In this document: one piece after another, positions 16,113-25,949 of the stretch
Layout: every line of letters starts with the position of its first letter
Position numbering within the stretch: position 1 is the first letter of the stretch
DNA from: Oscillospiraceae bacterium
GTDB taxonomy: Bacteria > Bacillota > Clostridia > Oscillospirales > Acutalibacteraceae
Length of the DNA stretch: 46,015 nt
Reading direction: 5' to 3'
NCBI GenBank assembly: GCA_009779995.1
Contig: WRDW01000012.1
Location: 1 to 46,015 of the forward strand
Position numbers and translations under genes: made by a program
Notes under the pieces: model-generated
The model's database searches: none
What the model saw: only the letters and a program-made list of their open reading frames with translations
What the model was told of the DNA's origin: nothing

Positions 16113-16456
16113 GGAATCAGCTGCATTACCGCGGGTATACCGGAAGCGTCGCTTTTTCAGAGGAGGACGGCGTGTTCCACGGCAAGGTGCTCGGCATCAG
16201 CGACCTGATTTCGTATGAGGGCGACAGCGTACAGGCGCTGACGGCGGAGTTCCGTGAATTTATCGACGAATATTTTCTTTTCTGCGAGGAGAACGGCAGG
16301 GAACCAGACGAGCCTTTTGTGTCCCCTTATCCGCTGCGCCTCCAGCCGGACTTGCGCCGCAGAGCGGAAGTCGCCGCCTACGACGCAGGACTTTCTCTCA
16401 GCGATTATGTCGCGCAGTTTTTGCCCAGCTATGACAGCCAACTAAAAGCCAGCTAG
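16109..16456 (+). CDS. hicB: HicB-family antitoxin (copy 2)
   Basis: A 115-residue antitoxin starting on TTG, which overlaps the hicA stop by four bases (TTGA) in the same geometry as the ATGA of copy 1. The GAAAGGACGGGG upstream serves as ribosome site. It shares HYRGYTGSVAFSEEDGVFHG, YEGDSVQALTAEF and the C-terminal LKAS with copy 1, but its ribbon-helix-helix segment (PLRLQPDLRRRAEVAAYDAG) differs. The divergence suggests that the pairs may no longer cross-neutralise, which is inference. Confidence 0.83.
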   Translation: MRNQLHYRGYTGSVAFSEEDGVFHGKVLGISDLISYEGDSVQALTAEFREFIDEYFLFCEENGREPDEPFVSPYPLRLQPDLRRRAEVAAYDAGLSLSDYVAQFLPSYDSQLKAS

Positions 16457-16466
16457 GAGGCCCCCC

Positions 16467-17060
16467 ATGAAGCGCACCCTCACTTTCCTCTTCGCGCTGC
16501 TGCTGTTGGCATCGCTGTGCGCCTGCGGGGTGGCTCCGGTTGAACCGGAAACGTCAACGGCAGCGCAAGCGTCCAAATCGCTGGATCTGTATGATTTCCT
16601 CAGCGGAGAGAAATACGAACAGCTTACCGCACCCGCGCAGGATTATTTAGAAGTCATTGAGAGATTCCGGGCCGTTGACAGCATGTTCTATGCGATCTAT
16701 GCCCTTTACGATATGGATGGCGACAACCAGCCGGAACTGTTGATCGAACTCATACCCTTCCATATGGCAGGCGGGTATTGGTACGTTTACACCATGCAGG
16801 ATGAAGAGGCACTTTTCATCGGCGGCTTCAATGGCAGGCAGTCCATGCTTTATACTTGTGATGAGGGCGGGCTCACCCGCGTTTGGGGCCCTACATTGAG
16901 CGGCGGCCGCGAAGAAGTATACAGGTACACAAAACAGGGCGAGCGCCTAATCGAAACAACGATTATCGAAGCGCGTGTCATCGGCGAAAACGGCTACTAT
17001 GTGCCGCCGGACAGCGTACAGCTTGAAACAAAGGGTATTGAGCATTTTGATATGCATTAA
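16467..17060 (+). CDS. Lipoprotein with EF-hand-like DxDGD motif, unknown function
   Basis: A 197-residue exported protein with lipobox SLCAC (Cys 20). The mature part has YDMDGDNQPELLIEL (about 90-104), a calcium-binding DxDxD-type loop seen in FG-GAP or dockerin-like contexts, followed by beta-rich sequence (GGYWYVYTMQDEEALFIGG). No named family is recognised. AGGAGG is directly upstream of the ATG. It lies 10 bases after hicB copy 2 and 35 bases before dnaK, so it should be heat-shock-transcribed along with them. Confidence 0.8.
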   Translation: MKRTLTFLFALLLLASLCACGVAPVEPETSTAAQASKSLDLYDFLSGEKYEQLTAPAQDYLEVIERFRAVDSMFYAIYALYDMDGDNQPELLIELIPFHMAGGYWYVYTMQDEEALFIGGFNGRQSMLYTCDEGGLTRVWGPTLSGGREEVYRYTKQGERLIETTIIEARVIGENGYYVPPDSVQLETKGIEHFDMH

Positions 17061-17095
17061 TATAAATATTCAATTCATTCAGGGAGGAAATACAA

Positions 17096-18931
<1,836 letters not shown>

Positions 18932-18941
18932 ATATTGATAT

Positions 18942-18972
18942 GGTGGCGGGCGGCAGATTGCCGCCCCTACAG
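18942..18972. repeat. Palindromic repeat, family B (copy 2, short)
   Basis: GGTGGCGGGCGGCAGATTGC followed by CGCCCCTACAG, in the gap between dnaK and uma2. It is a shortened relative of the copies at 5506 and 21380. Confidence 0.65.
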
Positions 18973-18986
18973 TTGGGAGGTTCAAT

Positions 18987-19559
18987 ATGGGTTTGCCGCA
19001 GGAAAAAGATGTTCGTTACACCTATGCTGATTATCTGGAATGGGACGATAGCGAACGTTATGAATTAATCGAAGGCGTGCCGTATATAATGGCATCGCCA
19101 AGCGAAGCACACCAAACGATGCTGTTGGAATTCGCAAGCCAGTTCCATGCTTTTTTGAAGGGTAAGCCTTGCAAGGGTTTCATCGCGCCTTTTGATGTGC
19201 GGCTGTTCCCACAGAACAGCCATGACGACGATACCATCGTGCAGCCGGATTTTCTTGTGGTGTGCGACAACAGCAAGCTCGATGGCAAGGCCTGCAACGG
19301 CGCGCCGGACTTTGTTCTTGAAATCCTGTCTCCCTCAACCTCCCGCAAGGACCGCATCTTGAAAAAGGCGCAGTACGGCTGGGCCGGTGTGAAGGAATAC
19401 TGGATCATCGGCCCCAAGGACAGGATGCTGGAAAAGCACGTGCTGGAAAACGGGAAATACACCCACGAATGGCTTGACGCCTCCGTGCCCGTGCCCGTGA
19501 GCATCTTCCCCGGCTTTGCAATTGATTTATCATTGGTGTTCGGGGAAGAGGAACCCTAG
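18987..19559 (+). CDS. Uma2-family (DUF820) predicted endonuclease
   Basis: A 190-residue PD-(D/E)XK-fold protein. Visible elements are YELIEGVPYIM (25-35), PFDVRLF (68-74), VQPDFLVV (86-92, the Asp of the site) and LEILSPSTSRKDRILKKAQY (111-130, the Glu and Lys), then WIIGP. Uma2 proteins are widespread and often mobile; few have a known function, so nuclease activity is predicted from the fold only. GGGAGG precedes the ATG. The gene is flanked by the dnaK tail on one side and a second degenerate copy of that tail on the other. Its lower GC content and this arrangement suggest acquisition by insertion. Confidence 0.88.
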   Translation: MGLPQEKDVRYTYADYLEWDDSERYELIEGVPYIMASPSEAHQTMLLEFASQFHAFLKGKPCKGFIAPFDVRLFPQNSHDDDTIVQPDFLVVCDNSKLDGKACNGAPDFVLEILSPSTSRKDRILKKAQYGWAGVKEYWIIGPKDRMLEKHVLENGKYTHEWLDASVPVPVSIFPGFAIDLSLVFGEEEP

Positions 19560-19591
19560 CCCGACAAGGACGACATCCCCCAGGCGTGAAT
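19559..19591 (+). pseudogene. Vestigial copy of the dnaK 3' end
   Basis: Directly after the uma2 stop, the reading PDKDDIPQA-stop followed by ATAT matches the dnaK ending ADEDIPQA-stop followed by ATAT. It is about 30 bases long, with no start codon or ribosome site. It is best explained as a remnant left when uma2 entered downstream of dnaK. The match is short, so chance similarity cannot be excluded. Confidence 0.5.
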
Positions 19592-19619
19592 ATACTCTTT
19601 AACAGGAGGCGAAGCGCAA

Positions 19620-20168
19620 ATGGAGAATTTATCGGAGTGCCTGATCCTCGTGGACAATTCCAACGTGTGGATCGAGGGCATGAAATTTTCAGCGCGCAGA
19701 CAGGGCATTCTGCGCGGGCCCTTGGACGATAAAGACCCCCAGAACTGGAACTGGCGCATCGATTTTGGTTCGCTGCTGCGGGAGGTCGCCAACAGGCACA
19801 AGATCATCCAGGCGATCCTGGTGGGCTCCGAGCCGCCCCCTAACGACACCGTGTGGAACGCGGCGCGGCAGCAGGGCTTCGAGGTCATCACCTACCAGCG
19901 CGGCCAGGCGGGCGAAAAATCGGTGGACACCGAGCTGGTCGCCCGGGGCCTGGAAGTGATCTACAGGTATAAATATGTCGAAAAGCGCCCGGCTGTCCTG
20001 AAGCTGCTCTCCGGCGACAGGGATTTTGTGCCGCTGATCCAGACCGCCTACCGGGAGGGCTGGGAGACGGAGTTGTGGGGCTTCGGCGTCAGCCTCTCCG
20101 TGGAATTGGCGCAGATGGCAAACCGCGTGCACACCCTGGACGATGTGTTCGACAGAATCGGAAAGTGA
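19620..20168 (+). CDS. NYN-domain (LabA/DUF88-type) putative ribonuclease
   Basis: A 182-residue PIN-like protein. The acidic residues expected for a metal-dependent nuclease are present: LVDNSNVWIEG (D12, N13, N15), KSVDTELV (D103) and SGDRDFVPLI (D133, D135), with the closing GWETELWGFG. NYN proteins process or degrade RNA in characterised cases; the target here is unknown. AGGAGG stands before the ATG. It lies only 7 bases upstream of dnaJ and is surely in the same transcript. Neither this gene nor uma2 belongs to the usual dnaK-dnaJ spacer. Confidence 0.88.
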   Translation: MENLSECLILVDNSNVWIEGMKFSARRQGILRGPLDDKDPQNWNWRIDFGSLLREVANRHKIIQAILVGSEPPPNDTVWNAARQQGFEVITYQRGQAGEKSVDTELVARGLEVIYRYKYVEKRPAVLKLLSGDRDFVPLIQTAYREGWETELWGFGVSLSVELAQMANRVHTLDDVFDRIGK

Positions 20169-20175
20169 GACCCCT

Positions 20176-21360
20176 ATGCCTGACAAACGCGATTTCTACG
20201 ACGTCCTGGGCGTGCCTAAGGGGGCGGGCGAGGACGAGATCAAGAAGGGCTACCGCAACATGGCCCGGAAATACCACCCCGACCTCAACCCCGGGGATAA
20301 AGCCGCCGAGGAGCGCATGAAGGAGGTCAACGAGGCCTACGAGGTGCTCTCCGACGCCCAGAAGAAGGCGCGCTACGACCAGTTCGGCCACGCGGGCGTG
20401 GACCCGAACATGGCCGGCGGGAGCGGCTTCCCCGGCGGGTTCGGGGGCTTCGGCGGCGGGGCGGTGGACATCGACCTCGGGGACCTCTTCGGCAGCTTCT
20501 TCGGCGGCGGATTTGGAGGAGGGCGCGCGTCAAATCCCAACGCCCCGCGCCAGGGGGGCGACCTGGAGGAGCGCGTGGTGGTCTCCTTCGAGGAGGCGGC
20601 CAAGGGCTGCACCCGCCGGGCGGACGTCAACCGCGTGGAGCCCTGCGACGACTGCGGGGGCTCCGGCGCGGTGAAGGGCTCGGGCACGAAGCCCTGCCCG
20701 GACTGCGGCGGCACGGGCCAGAAATCCACGCAGCAGCGCACTCCCTTCGGCGTAATCTCCTCCTCCAAAACCTGCGCGAAGTGCGGCGGGCGCGGAAAAG
20801 TAATAGAAAACCCCTGCCAGAAGTGCAGGGGCGGCGGGCGCGTGCGCAGGCGATCTACTGTAGAAATTACGATTCCGGCCGGCATAGACAACGGCCAGGC
20901 GCTGCGCGTGGCCGGCGAGGGCGATAAGGGCCAGAACGGCGGCCCGGCGGGCGACCTGTTGGTGGGGGTCTCCGTGCGGCCCCACGCGGTGTTCGAGCGC
21001 GACGGCTACGATCTGTGGTGCGACGTCACCGTGCAGTTCTGGCAGGCGGCCCTGGGCGACCTGCTGCGCGTGCCCACCCTGGAGGGCAGCGCCGAGCTGC
21101 GGCTGCCCGCGGGCATCCAGGCGGGCGCGGTGCACTCCCTGCGCGGGCGGGGCATCCCCGTGCTGCACGGCGGCGGGCGCAAGGGCGACCTCCACCTGCG
21201 CATACAGGTGGAGACCCCCGCGGCTTTAAGCGCCGGGCAAAGGGCCCTCCTGGAGCAGATGCGCGGCAGCTTCCCGGCCACGGCAACGGCGGGCCCGCCC
21301 AAGGCCCCGCCCGAGCCCAGCGGCGAGCGCGGCGGGTTCTTCCGGGGGCGGAGAAAGTAG
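20176..21360 (+). CDS. dnaJ: Chaperone DnaJ (Hsp40)
   Basis: A 394-residue type I J-protein. The J domain (residues 1-70) has the DnaK-activating HPD in ARKYHPDLNPG. A Gly/Phe-rich stretch follows, then four zinc-finger repeats (CDDCGGSG, CPDCGGTG, CAKCGGRG, CQKCRGGG) and the two beta-barrel substrate domains. I start at the ATG of MPDKRDFYDVLG (20176) rather than the in-frame codon at 20143 inside the NYN gene. Last gene of the heat-shock operon; it converges on the ABC ATPase gene. Confidence 0.96.
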   Translation: MPDKRDFYDVLGVPKGAGEDEIKKGYRNMARKYHPDLNPGDKAAEERMKEVNEAYEVLSDAQKKARYDQFGHAGVDPNMAGGSGFPGGFGGFGGGAVDIDLGDLFGSFFGGGFGGGRASNPNAPRQGGDLEERVVVSFEEAAKGCTRRADVNRVEPCDDCGGSGAVKGSGTKPCPDCGGTGQKSTQQRTPFGVISSSKTCAKCGGRGKVIENPCQKCRGGGRVRRRSTVEITIPAGIDNGQALRVAGEGDKGQNGGPAGDLLVGVSVRPHAVFERDGYDLWCDVTVQFWQAALGDLLRVPTLEGSAELRLPAGIQAGAVHSLRGRGIPVLHGGGRKGDLHLRIQVETPAALSAGQRALLEQMRGSFPATATAGPPKAPPEPSGERGGFFRGRRK

Positions 21361-21379
21361 GCCTTTTTTACACGCATTC

Positions 21380-21442
21380 GGGTGGCAAGAATGCCACCCC
21401 TACAGATGGGTATTCCTGTAGGGGCGGTATTTTTGCCGCCCG
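21380..21442. repeat. Palindromic repeat, family B (copy 3)
   Basis: GGGTGGCAAGAATGCCACCC and GGGGCGGTATTTTTGCCGCC with CCCTACAGATGGGTATTCCT and GTAGGGG between. It fills the convergent gap between dnaJ and the ABC ATPase gene, where it may also terminate transcription. Confidence 0.8.
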
Positions 21443-21449
21443 AAGTTTT

Positions 21450-22466
<1,017 letters not shown>

Positions 22467-22480
22467 GATGGCTCCCTCCA

Positions 22481-22507
22481 TAGTTGACAGTTGACAGTTG
22501 ACAGTTA
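22481..22507. repeat. Tandem heptamer array (TTGACAG type)
   Basis: Three TTGACAG units on the + strand lie between the four-helix-bundle stop codon (22505-22507) and the ATPase ribosome site. A partial unit (AACTGTCAACT) also occurs on the other side of that small gene at 22870, so the gene is flanked by this repeat. Confidence 0.85.
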
Positions 22508-22861
22508 TTTGCTGTTCGCCTTTGTGCTTTTGATGATGGCAATCAAGATTCTGTTTAGCTCGCCGCAAGCGTTAGCAATGCTTTTATATTCCTTTTCCGA
22601 TAAATAGTCCGCTTCCTTCAATAAAATCAGCCAATATTCTGTTTCTGCCGCTTCTTTGAGCGCAATGCTCATCTTTGAGATGAAATCCTTTGTGCTTTGT
22701 GCCTGTAAAGCTTCCCTCACGTTGGCTCCAATACTGGTTCCGCTGCGTATTAGCTGTTTCGATAGATTGTATTCATGTTTGTCTTCGGTCAAGATTTTGC
22801 ATAGCTTCACTACGCGAATTGCAAACGCCAGGCTCTTTTCTGCAATAATGCTGTGTTGCAT
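22505..22861 (-). CDS. Four-helix-bundle protein (S23/IVP-like)
   Basis: A 118-residue all-helical protein. The patterns LAFAIRVVKLC, LSKQLIRSGTSIGANVREA, KDFISKMSIALKEAAETEYWL and CGELNRILIAIIKST match the four-helix-bundle family first seen in 23S rRNA intervening sequences. Its function is unknown, and many copies are chromosomal singletons with scattered distribution. The start at 22861 is set by AGGAGGAG directly upstream. Composition is markedly AT-rich compared with the sugar-transport genes on both sides, and heptamer repeats flank it. This looks like a recent arrival between malG and the ATPase gene rather than a transporter part. Confidence 0.85.
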   Translation of the reverse strand: MQHSIIAEKSLAFAIRVVKLCKILTEDKHEYNLSKQLIRSGTSIGANVREALQAQSTKDFISKMSIALKEAAETEYWLILLKEADYLSEKEYKSIANACGELNRILIAIIKSTKANSK

Positions 22862-22883
22862 AAAACTCCTCCTAACTGTCAAC

Positions 22884-23729
22884 TCAATCCTTCAGCCCCG
22901 CCGCGCAAATCCCCTGCTCCAGGTACTTCTGCCCAAACAAAAATATCAATAAAGCAGGTGCCAGCATGACCACGCTGGCCATGAGGGAGATGCCCAGGTT
23001 GTCCGCCGAGATGCTCGGCAGGTAGAGGGACAGCGGCCAGTTCTTCGGGTCCTTCAGGAAGGTCAGGGGAACCTCCAGGGCGTTCCAGTATTCGAAGAAG
23101 CCCAATATGACGGCTGAAAGAATCCCCGGCGCGCCCATGGGCAGGCCCACCCGCAGGAACACCCGGAAGGGCCCCGCGCCGTCCAGTGCGGCCGCCTCTG
23201 TGAGTGACGCCGGGATGGCCGCGAAAAAGCGCGTCATGATGAACACGGGGAAGGTGCTGGCCGCCCCCGGCAGGATGATCGCCCACACGGTGTCCATGAG
23301 CTTCATGCTGTCCAGCACAAGATAGCTCGACACCATTGTGACCTGGAAGGGCATGAGCATTAAAATTATATAGAGCAAAAACAGGGCTTTTTTGAATTTA
23401 AAGTCGTAGCGGGCGAAGGCCCAGGCCGCCGGCGCGCCGATCAAAATTTGCCCGGCGACTAGGGGGAACACCTGCGCGCACGAGTTCCAGAACATGGCGA
23501 AAAACTCGGGGCTGTCCAGCAACAGCTGCACCAGGGGCTGCCCGGTGGGGTATTTCGGCAGGATGGGCCAAATCGCGCTGCCCTCGGCGTTTTCCAGTAC
23601 GGGCGCGAAATTCTGCGCGGCCTCCGCCCCGCCCATGAGCGAGCCCGAGATCAGCAGCCACAAGGGCGTGAGCAGAAAAAACGCCACAAAGGCCAGCACA
23701 CAGAGCATCAGCCATTTTTTCGCTTTCAT
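22884..23729 (-). CDS. Carbohydrate ABC transporter permease, MalG type
   Basis: A 281-residue inner-membrane permease with six predicted helices. The EAA loop reads EAAALDGAGPFRVFLRVGLP, where the ATPase docks. The family opening KKWLMLCVLAFVAFFLLTPLWLL and the closing GQKYLEQGICAAGLKD are also present. The start is one base after the stop of the MalF fusion, with GGAAAGGAG overlapping that gene's end, showing tight coupling. It forms the second half of the permease channel. Confidence 0.93.
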   Translation of the reverse strand: MKAKKWLMLCVLAFVAFFLLTPLWLLISGSLMGGAEAAQNFAPVLENAEGSAIWPILPKYPTGQPLVQLLLDSPEFFAMFWNSCAQVFPLVAGQILIGAPAAWAFARYDFKFKKALFLLYIILMLMPFQVTMVSSYLVLDSMKLMDTVWAIILPGAASTFPVFIMTRFFAAIPASLTEAAALDGAGPFRVFLRVGLPMGAPGILSAVILGFFEYWNALEVPLTFLKDPKNWPLSLYLPSISADNLGISLMASVVMLAPALLIFLFGQKYLEQGICAAGLKD

Positions 23730-23730
23730 G

Positions 23731-25905
23731 TCACGCGCGCTCCTTTCCCCAGGCCTTTTGCAGGAGCAATATCAAGCCGCACACGACCAGCGCCATGAGT
23801 ACCGCGCCCGCGCACATCTTGTCCACGTCCAGGGAGACGAACCAGTTGTTGAAAAGGTGCTGCAGCATATAGATGCTGTCGTTGGGGTAGCTCCCCGCGA
23901 TGAGATAGGCCTCCCGGAACACCTTGAATGAGTTGAGGAGAGAGAGCACAGTGATGGTGAACAGGGTGGGTGTAAGCCCCGGCAGGGTGATGCGCCAGAA
24001 GCGCTTCCAGGCGTTCGCGCCGTCCATCTGCGCGGATTCGTACAGCGCCGGGTTGATGCCCCCCAGGCCCGAGAGCCACAGCACCATGTCGTAGCCCACG
24101 TTCTTCCATAAATACGTGAATACTAAGACGCCGAAAGCGCTGGCGCTGTTCAGCCAGTCCACGGAGGGGAGATTCACCCAGCCCAGGGCGGCGTTGAGCA
24201 GGCCGTTCTCGTGGAACACCACGCGCCACAGCAGCACCATGGAGGCCACAGGGATGGCGATGGGCACGAGAAAGCTCGTCTTGAAGATGCCTCTGCTATC
24301 TTTCGAAGCGTTGAGCAGCAGGGCCAGCAGCAGCGAGAACAGCAGCAGCAGGGGGATGCACACCAGGGCGAACTTGGCAGTATTTTTTGCCGCCAGTTTG
24401 AAGGCTTCGTTTTGGAACACTGCTATGTAATTTTTAAAACCGACGAACTGCTTGCTCATGGCCGAGAAGAAGGACCTGCGCACGGCATCCCCGAAGGGGA
24501 CGAGCACCATGACGGTGACGAAGAGCAGGCTGGGGGCAAGGAAGAGCCAGGGGGTGAGGGATTGTTTGGGTGTGTGGGTTTCGGCGTTGCGATGCAGCGC
24601 CCTACGAGGGTTCCGCCAATGGCGGTTTTGGGCGGTCTGTCCATCAGCGCCATTGGCGCAACTCTCGTAGGGTGAGCCATTGGCTCGCCGCTGACTAAGA
24701 AGAAGTTTCAGTTTTCTCCCCTCCTTTCCCCAGGCATGTAACGCAAAATCAGTGACGACCCACAGGCCGGGCAGCAGCCACATGGCGGGGCCCAGCCGCA
24801 GCCCGCGATAGAACAGCGCCATCATGAACATCCAGGCGATGCAGCCTGCGCAGGCGATCAAGACATGCATGGGATTGTGAATTTTCACCCGCGAGAGCGC
24901 CAAAACGCCGCAGAGCATGGCAAAAGAAATTAAAGCGAAAACCCCCAGCGCGGCGAATAGCAGGGCGATGTCGCCTCCCGTCGGATGGCGCAGCCAGGCG
25001 GTCAGATGCGCGCCCCAGCCCTTCGGCAGGGCCTCCCAGAAGGAGAAATCCGACCATGCCCCGGGAATCAGCGCAGCGGGAAGAGATAAATTGCGCAGCG
25101 ATAAGCAAATCGCCGCAATGGACAGGGGCAGCAGCAGGGGCAAATCGGCCAGCAGCAGCCGGGGATACTTGCGTTTTTGCCAGCCCCTGGCGATGAGCCT
25201 GACCAGTATCCAGGCACCAAGCAGCAGCGCGGGCAGAGCCGCGAGGGCCTCCAGGCCCCAGGCAATCAAAGGCATATCCAGCAATATCGCGCCACTGCTG
25301 AAGCTTGTGCGGGCTAAAAACTCTTCCGCCTGCTGCCTGCTGCCGCCATTCGCGAAGCGCAGCTGCATGTTGGGCATCTTCGCCTCGCTCTCCGGGGCGG
25401 CCTGGACGAGCATCAGTGCGTTATCGCTTTTGAAAATCCCCTGAACGATGTAATTTCGATCGTTCCAGGTGAGCGTGTGCCCCATGGCGTTCACGCTGCC
25501 GAAAAGGCCGAAGGCCGCCGTGTCGCTCAGGGCGCAGAAGCCCGTGCTGCCCCGCGCGGGCCAGCCGCCTTGAAGCATCGTAAAGCTCAGCACGTCCTCC
25601 CCGTGGCCGTAGATTCGCGTCACGTCGCAGGATAAGCTTGCCTCATCGCCATGTTGCAGCTTCTGGCTCACAACCTCCTCCCAGAGGGTCATCTCCGGGA
25701 CGCCCGCCGTGCCGTCCTCACGGAAGACGCCCATCTGGCTTTCCAGCTGCGCGGGGCTCACCCCGCCGCTGCTCCAGCGCGCGGCCACGCTTTGCAGGGC
25801 TTCGCTTTGCCGCTGCGCGCCAAAGGCCGAGGCGCACCAGAGCGTCAGCGCAAGGGCAGCCAATGCGCAATTTATAATGCTGAATGCTGAATGCTGAATT
25901 TTCAT
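23731..25905 (-). CDS. Fusion: MacB-core-like exporter domain plus MalF-type sugar permease
   Basis: A 724-residue protein with two unrelated halves. Residues 1-245 are a signal or anchor segment and an extracytoplasmic domain with a MacB periplasmic-core signature (DTAAFGLFGSVNAMGHTLTW, YIVQGIF). Residues 210-395 hold about five further helices. Residues 450-724 are a MalF-type permease with EAA loop ESAQMDGANAWKRFWRITLP. The linker at about 405-442 (QRRANGSPYESCANGADGQT and on) is encoded by a palindromic repeat (24582-24692) also found outside genes at 35769. The simplest reading is that the repeat inserted between two genes and joined them in frame. The N-terminal codons lie in an ATTCAGC heptamer array, so the start is uncertain. 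Confidence 0.75.
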   Translation of the reverse strand: MKIQHSAFSIINCALAALALTLWCASAFGAQRQSEALQSVAARWSSGGVSPAQLESQMGVFREDGTAGVPEMTLWEEVVSQKLQHGDEASLSCDVTRIYGHGEDVLSFTMLQGGWPARGSTGFCALSDTAAFGLFGSVNAMGHTLTWNDRNYIVQGIFKSDNALMLVQAAPESEAKMPNMQLRFANGGSRQQAEEFLARTSFSSGAILLDMPLIAWGLEALAALPALLLGAWILVRLIARGWQKRKYPRLLLADLPLLLPLSIAAICLSLRNLSLPAALIPGAWSDFSFWEALPKGWGAHLTAWLRHPTGGDIALLFAALGVFALISFAMLCGVLALSRVKIHNPMHVLIACAGCIAWMFMMALFYRGLRLGPAMWLLPGLWVVTDFALHAWGKEGRKLKLLLSQRRANGSPYESCANGADGQTAQNRHWRNPRRALHRNAETHTPKQSLTPWLFLAPSLLFVTVMVLVPFGDAVRRSFFSAMSKQFVGFKNYIAVFQNEAFKLAAKNTAKFALVCIPLLLLFSLLLALLLNASKDSRGIFKTSFLVPIAIPVASMVLLWRVVFHENGLLNAALGWVNLPSVDWLNSASAFGVLVFTYLWKNVGYDMVLWLSGLGGINPALYESAQMDGANAWKRFWRITLPGLTPTLFTITVLSLLNSFKVFREAYLIAGSYPNDSIYMLQHLFNNWFVSLDVDKMCAGAVLMALVVCGLILLLQKAWGKERA
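24582..24692. repeat. Palindromic repeat, family D (copy 1), inside a coding sequence
   Basis: CCCTACGAGGGTTCCGCCAA with GGCG on the left and CGCCATTGGCGCAACTCTCG followed by TAGGG on the right. The second copy at 35769-35877 is intergenic and shares both ends. Here it is open in the frame of the fusion gene and encodes about 37 residues. Confidence 0.88.
25879..25901. repeat. Tandem heptamer array (TGAATGC type)
   Basis: Three TGAATGC units on the + strand, read ATTCAGC on the coding strand, overlap codons 2-10 of the fusion gene. A shorter array of the same unit lies upstream of clpC at 43577-43594. Confidence 0.8.
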
Positions 25906-25918
25906 AACGGTTATCTCT

Positions 25919-25949
25919 CAACTGTCAACTGTCAACTGTCAACTGTCAA
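25919..25949. repeat. Tandem heptamer array (TTGACAG type)
   Basis: Four units, read TTGACAG on the coding (-) strand. The adaptor gene's stop codon TGA (25946-25948) is the first TGA of the array. Confidence 0.88.

Noticed and set aside
24700-25905. Reading the MacB-like half of the fusion as part of an ordinary MalF N-terminus.
   Set aside because: MalF-type permeases start close to the SLTPWLFLAPSLLF segment; the 440 residues before it contain a separate extracytoplasmic domain and a repeat-encoded linker.
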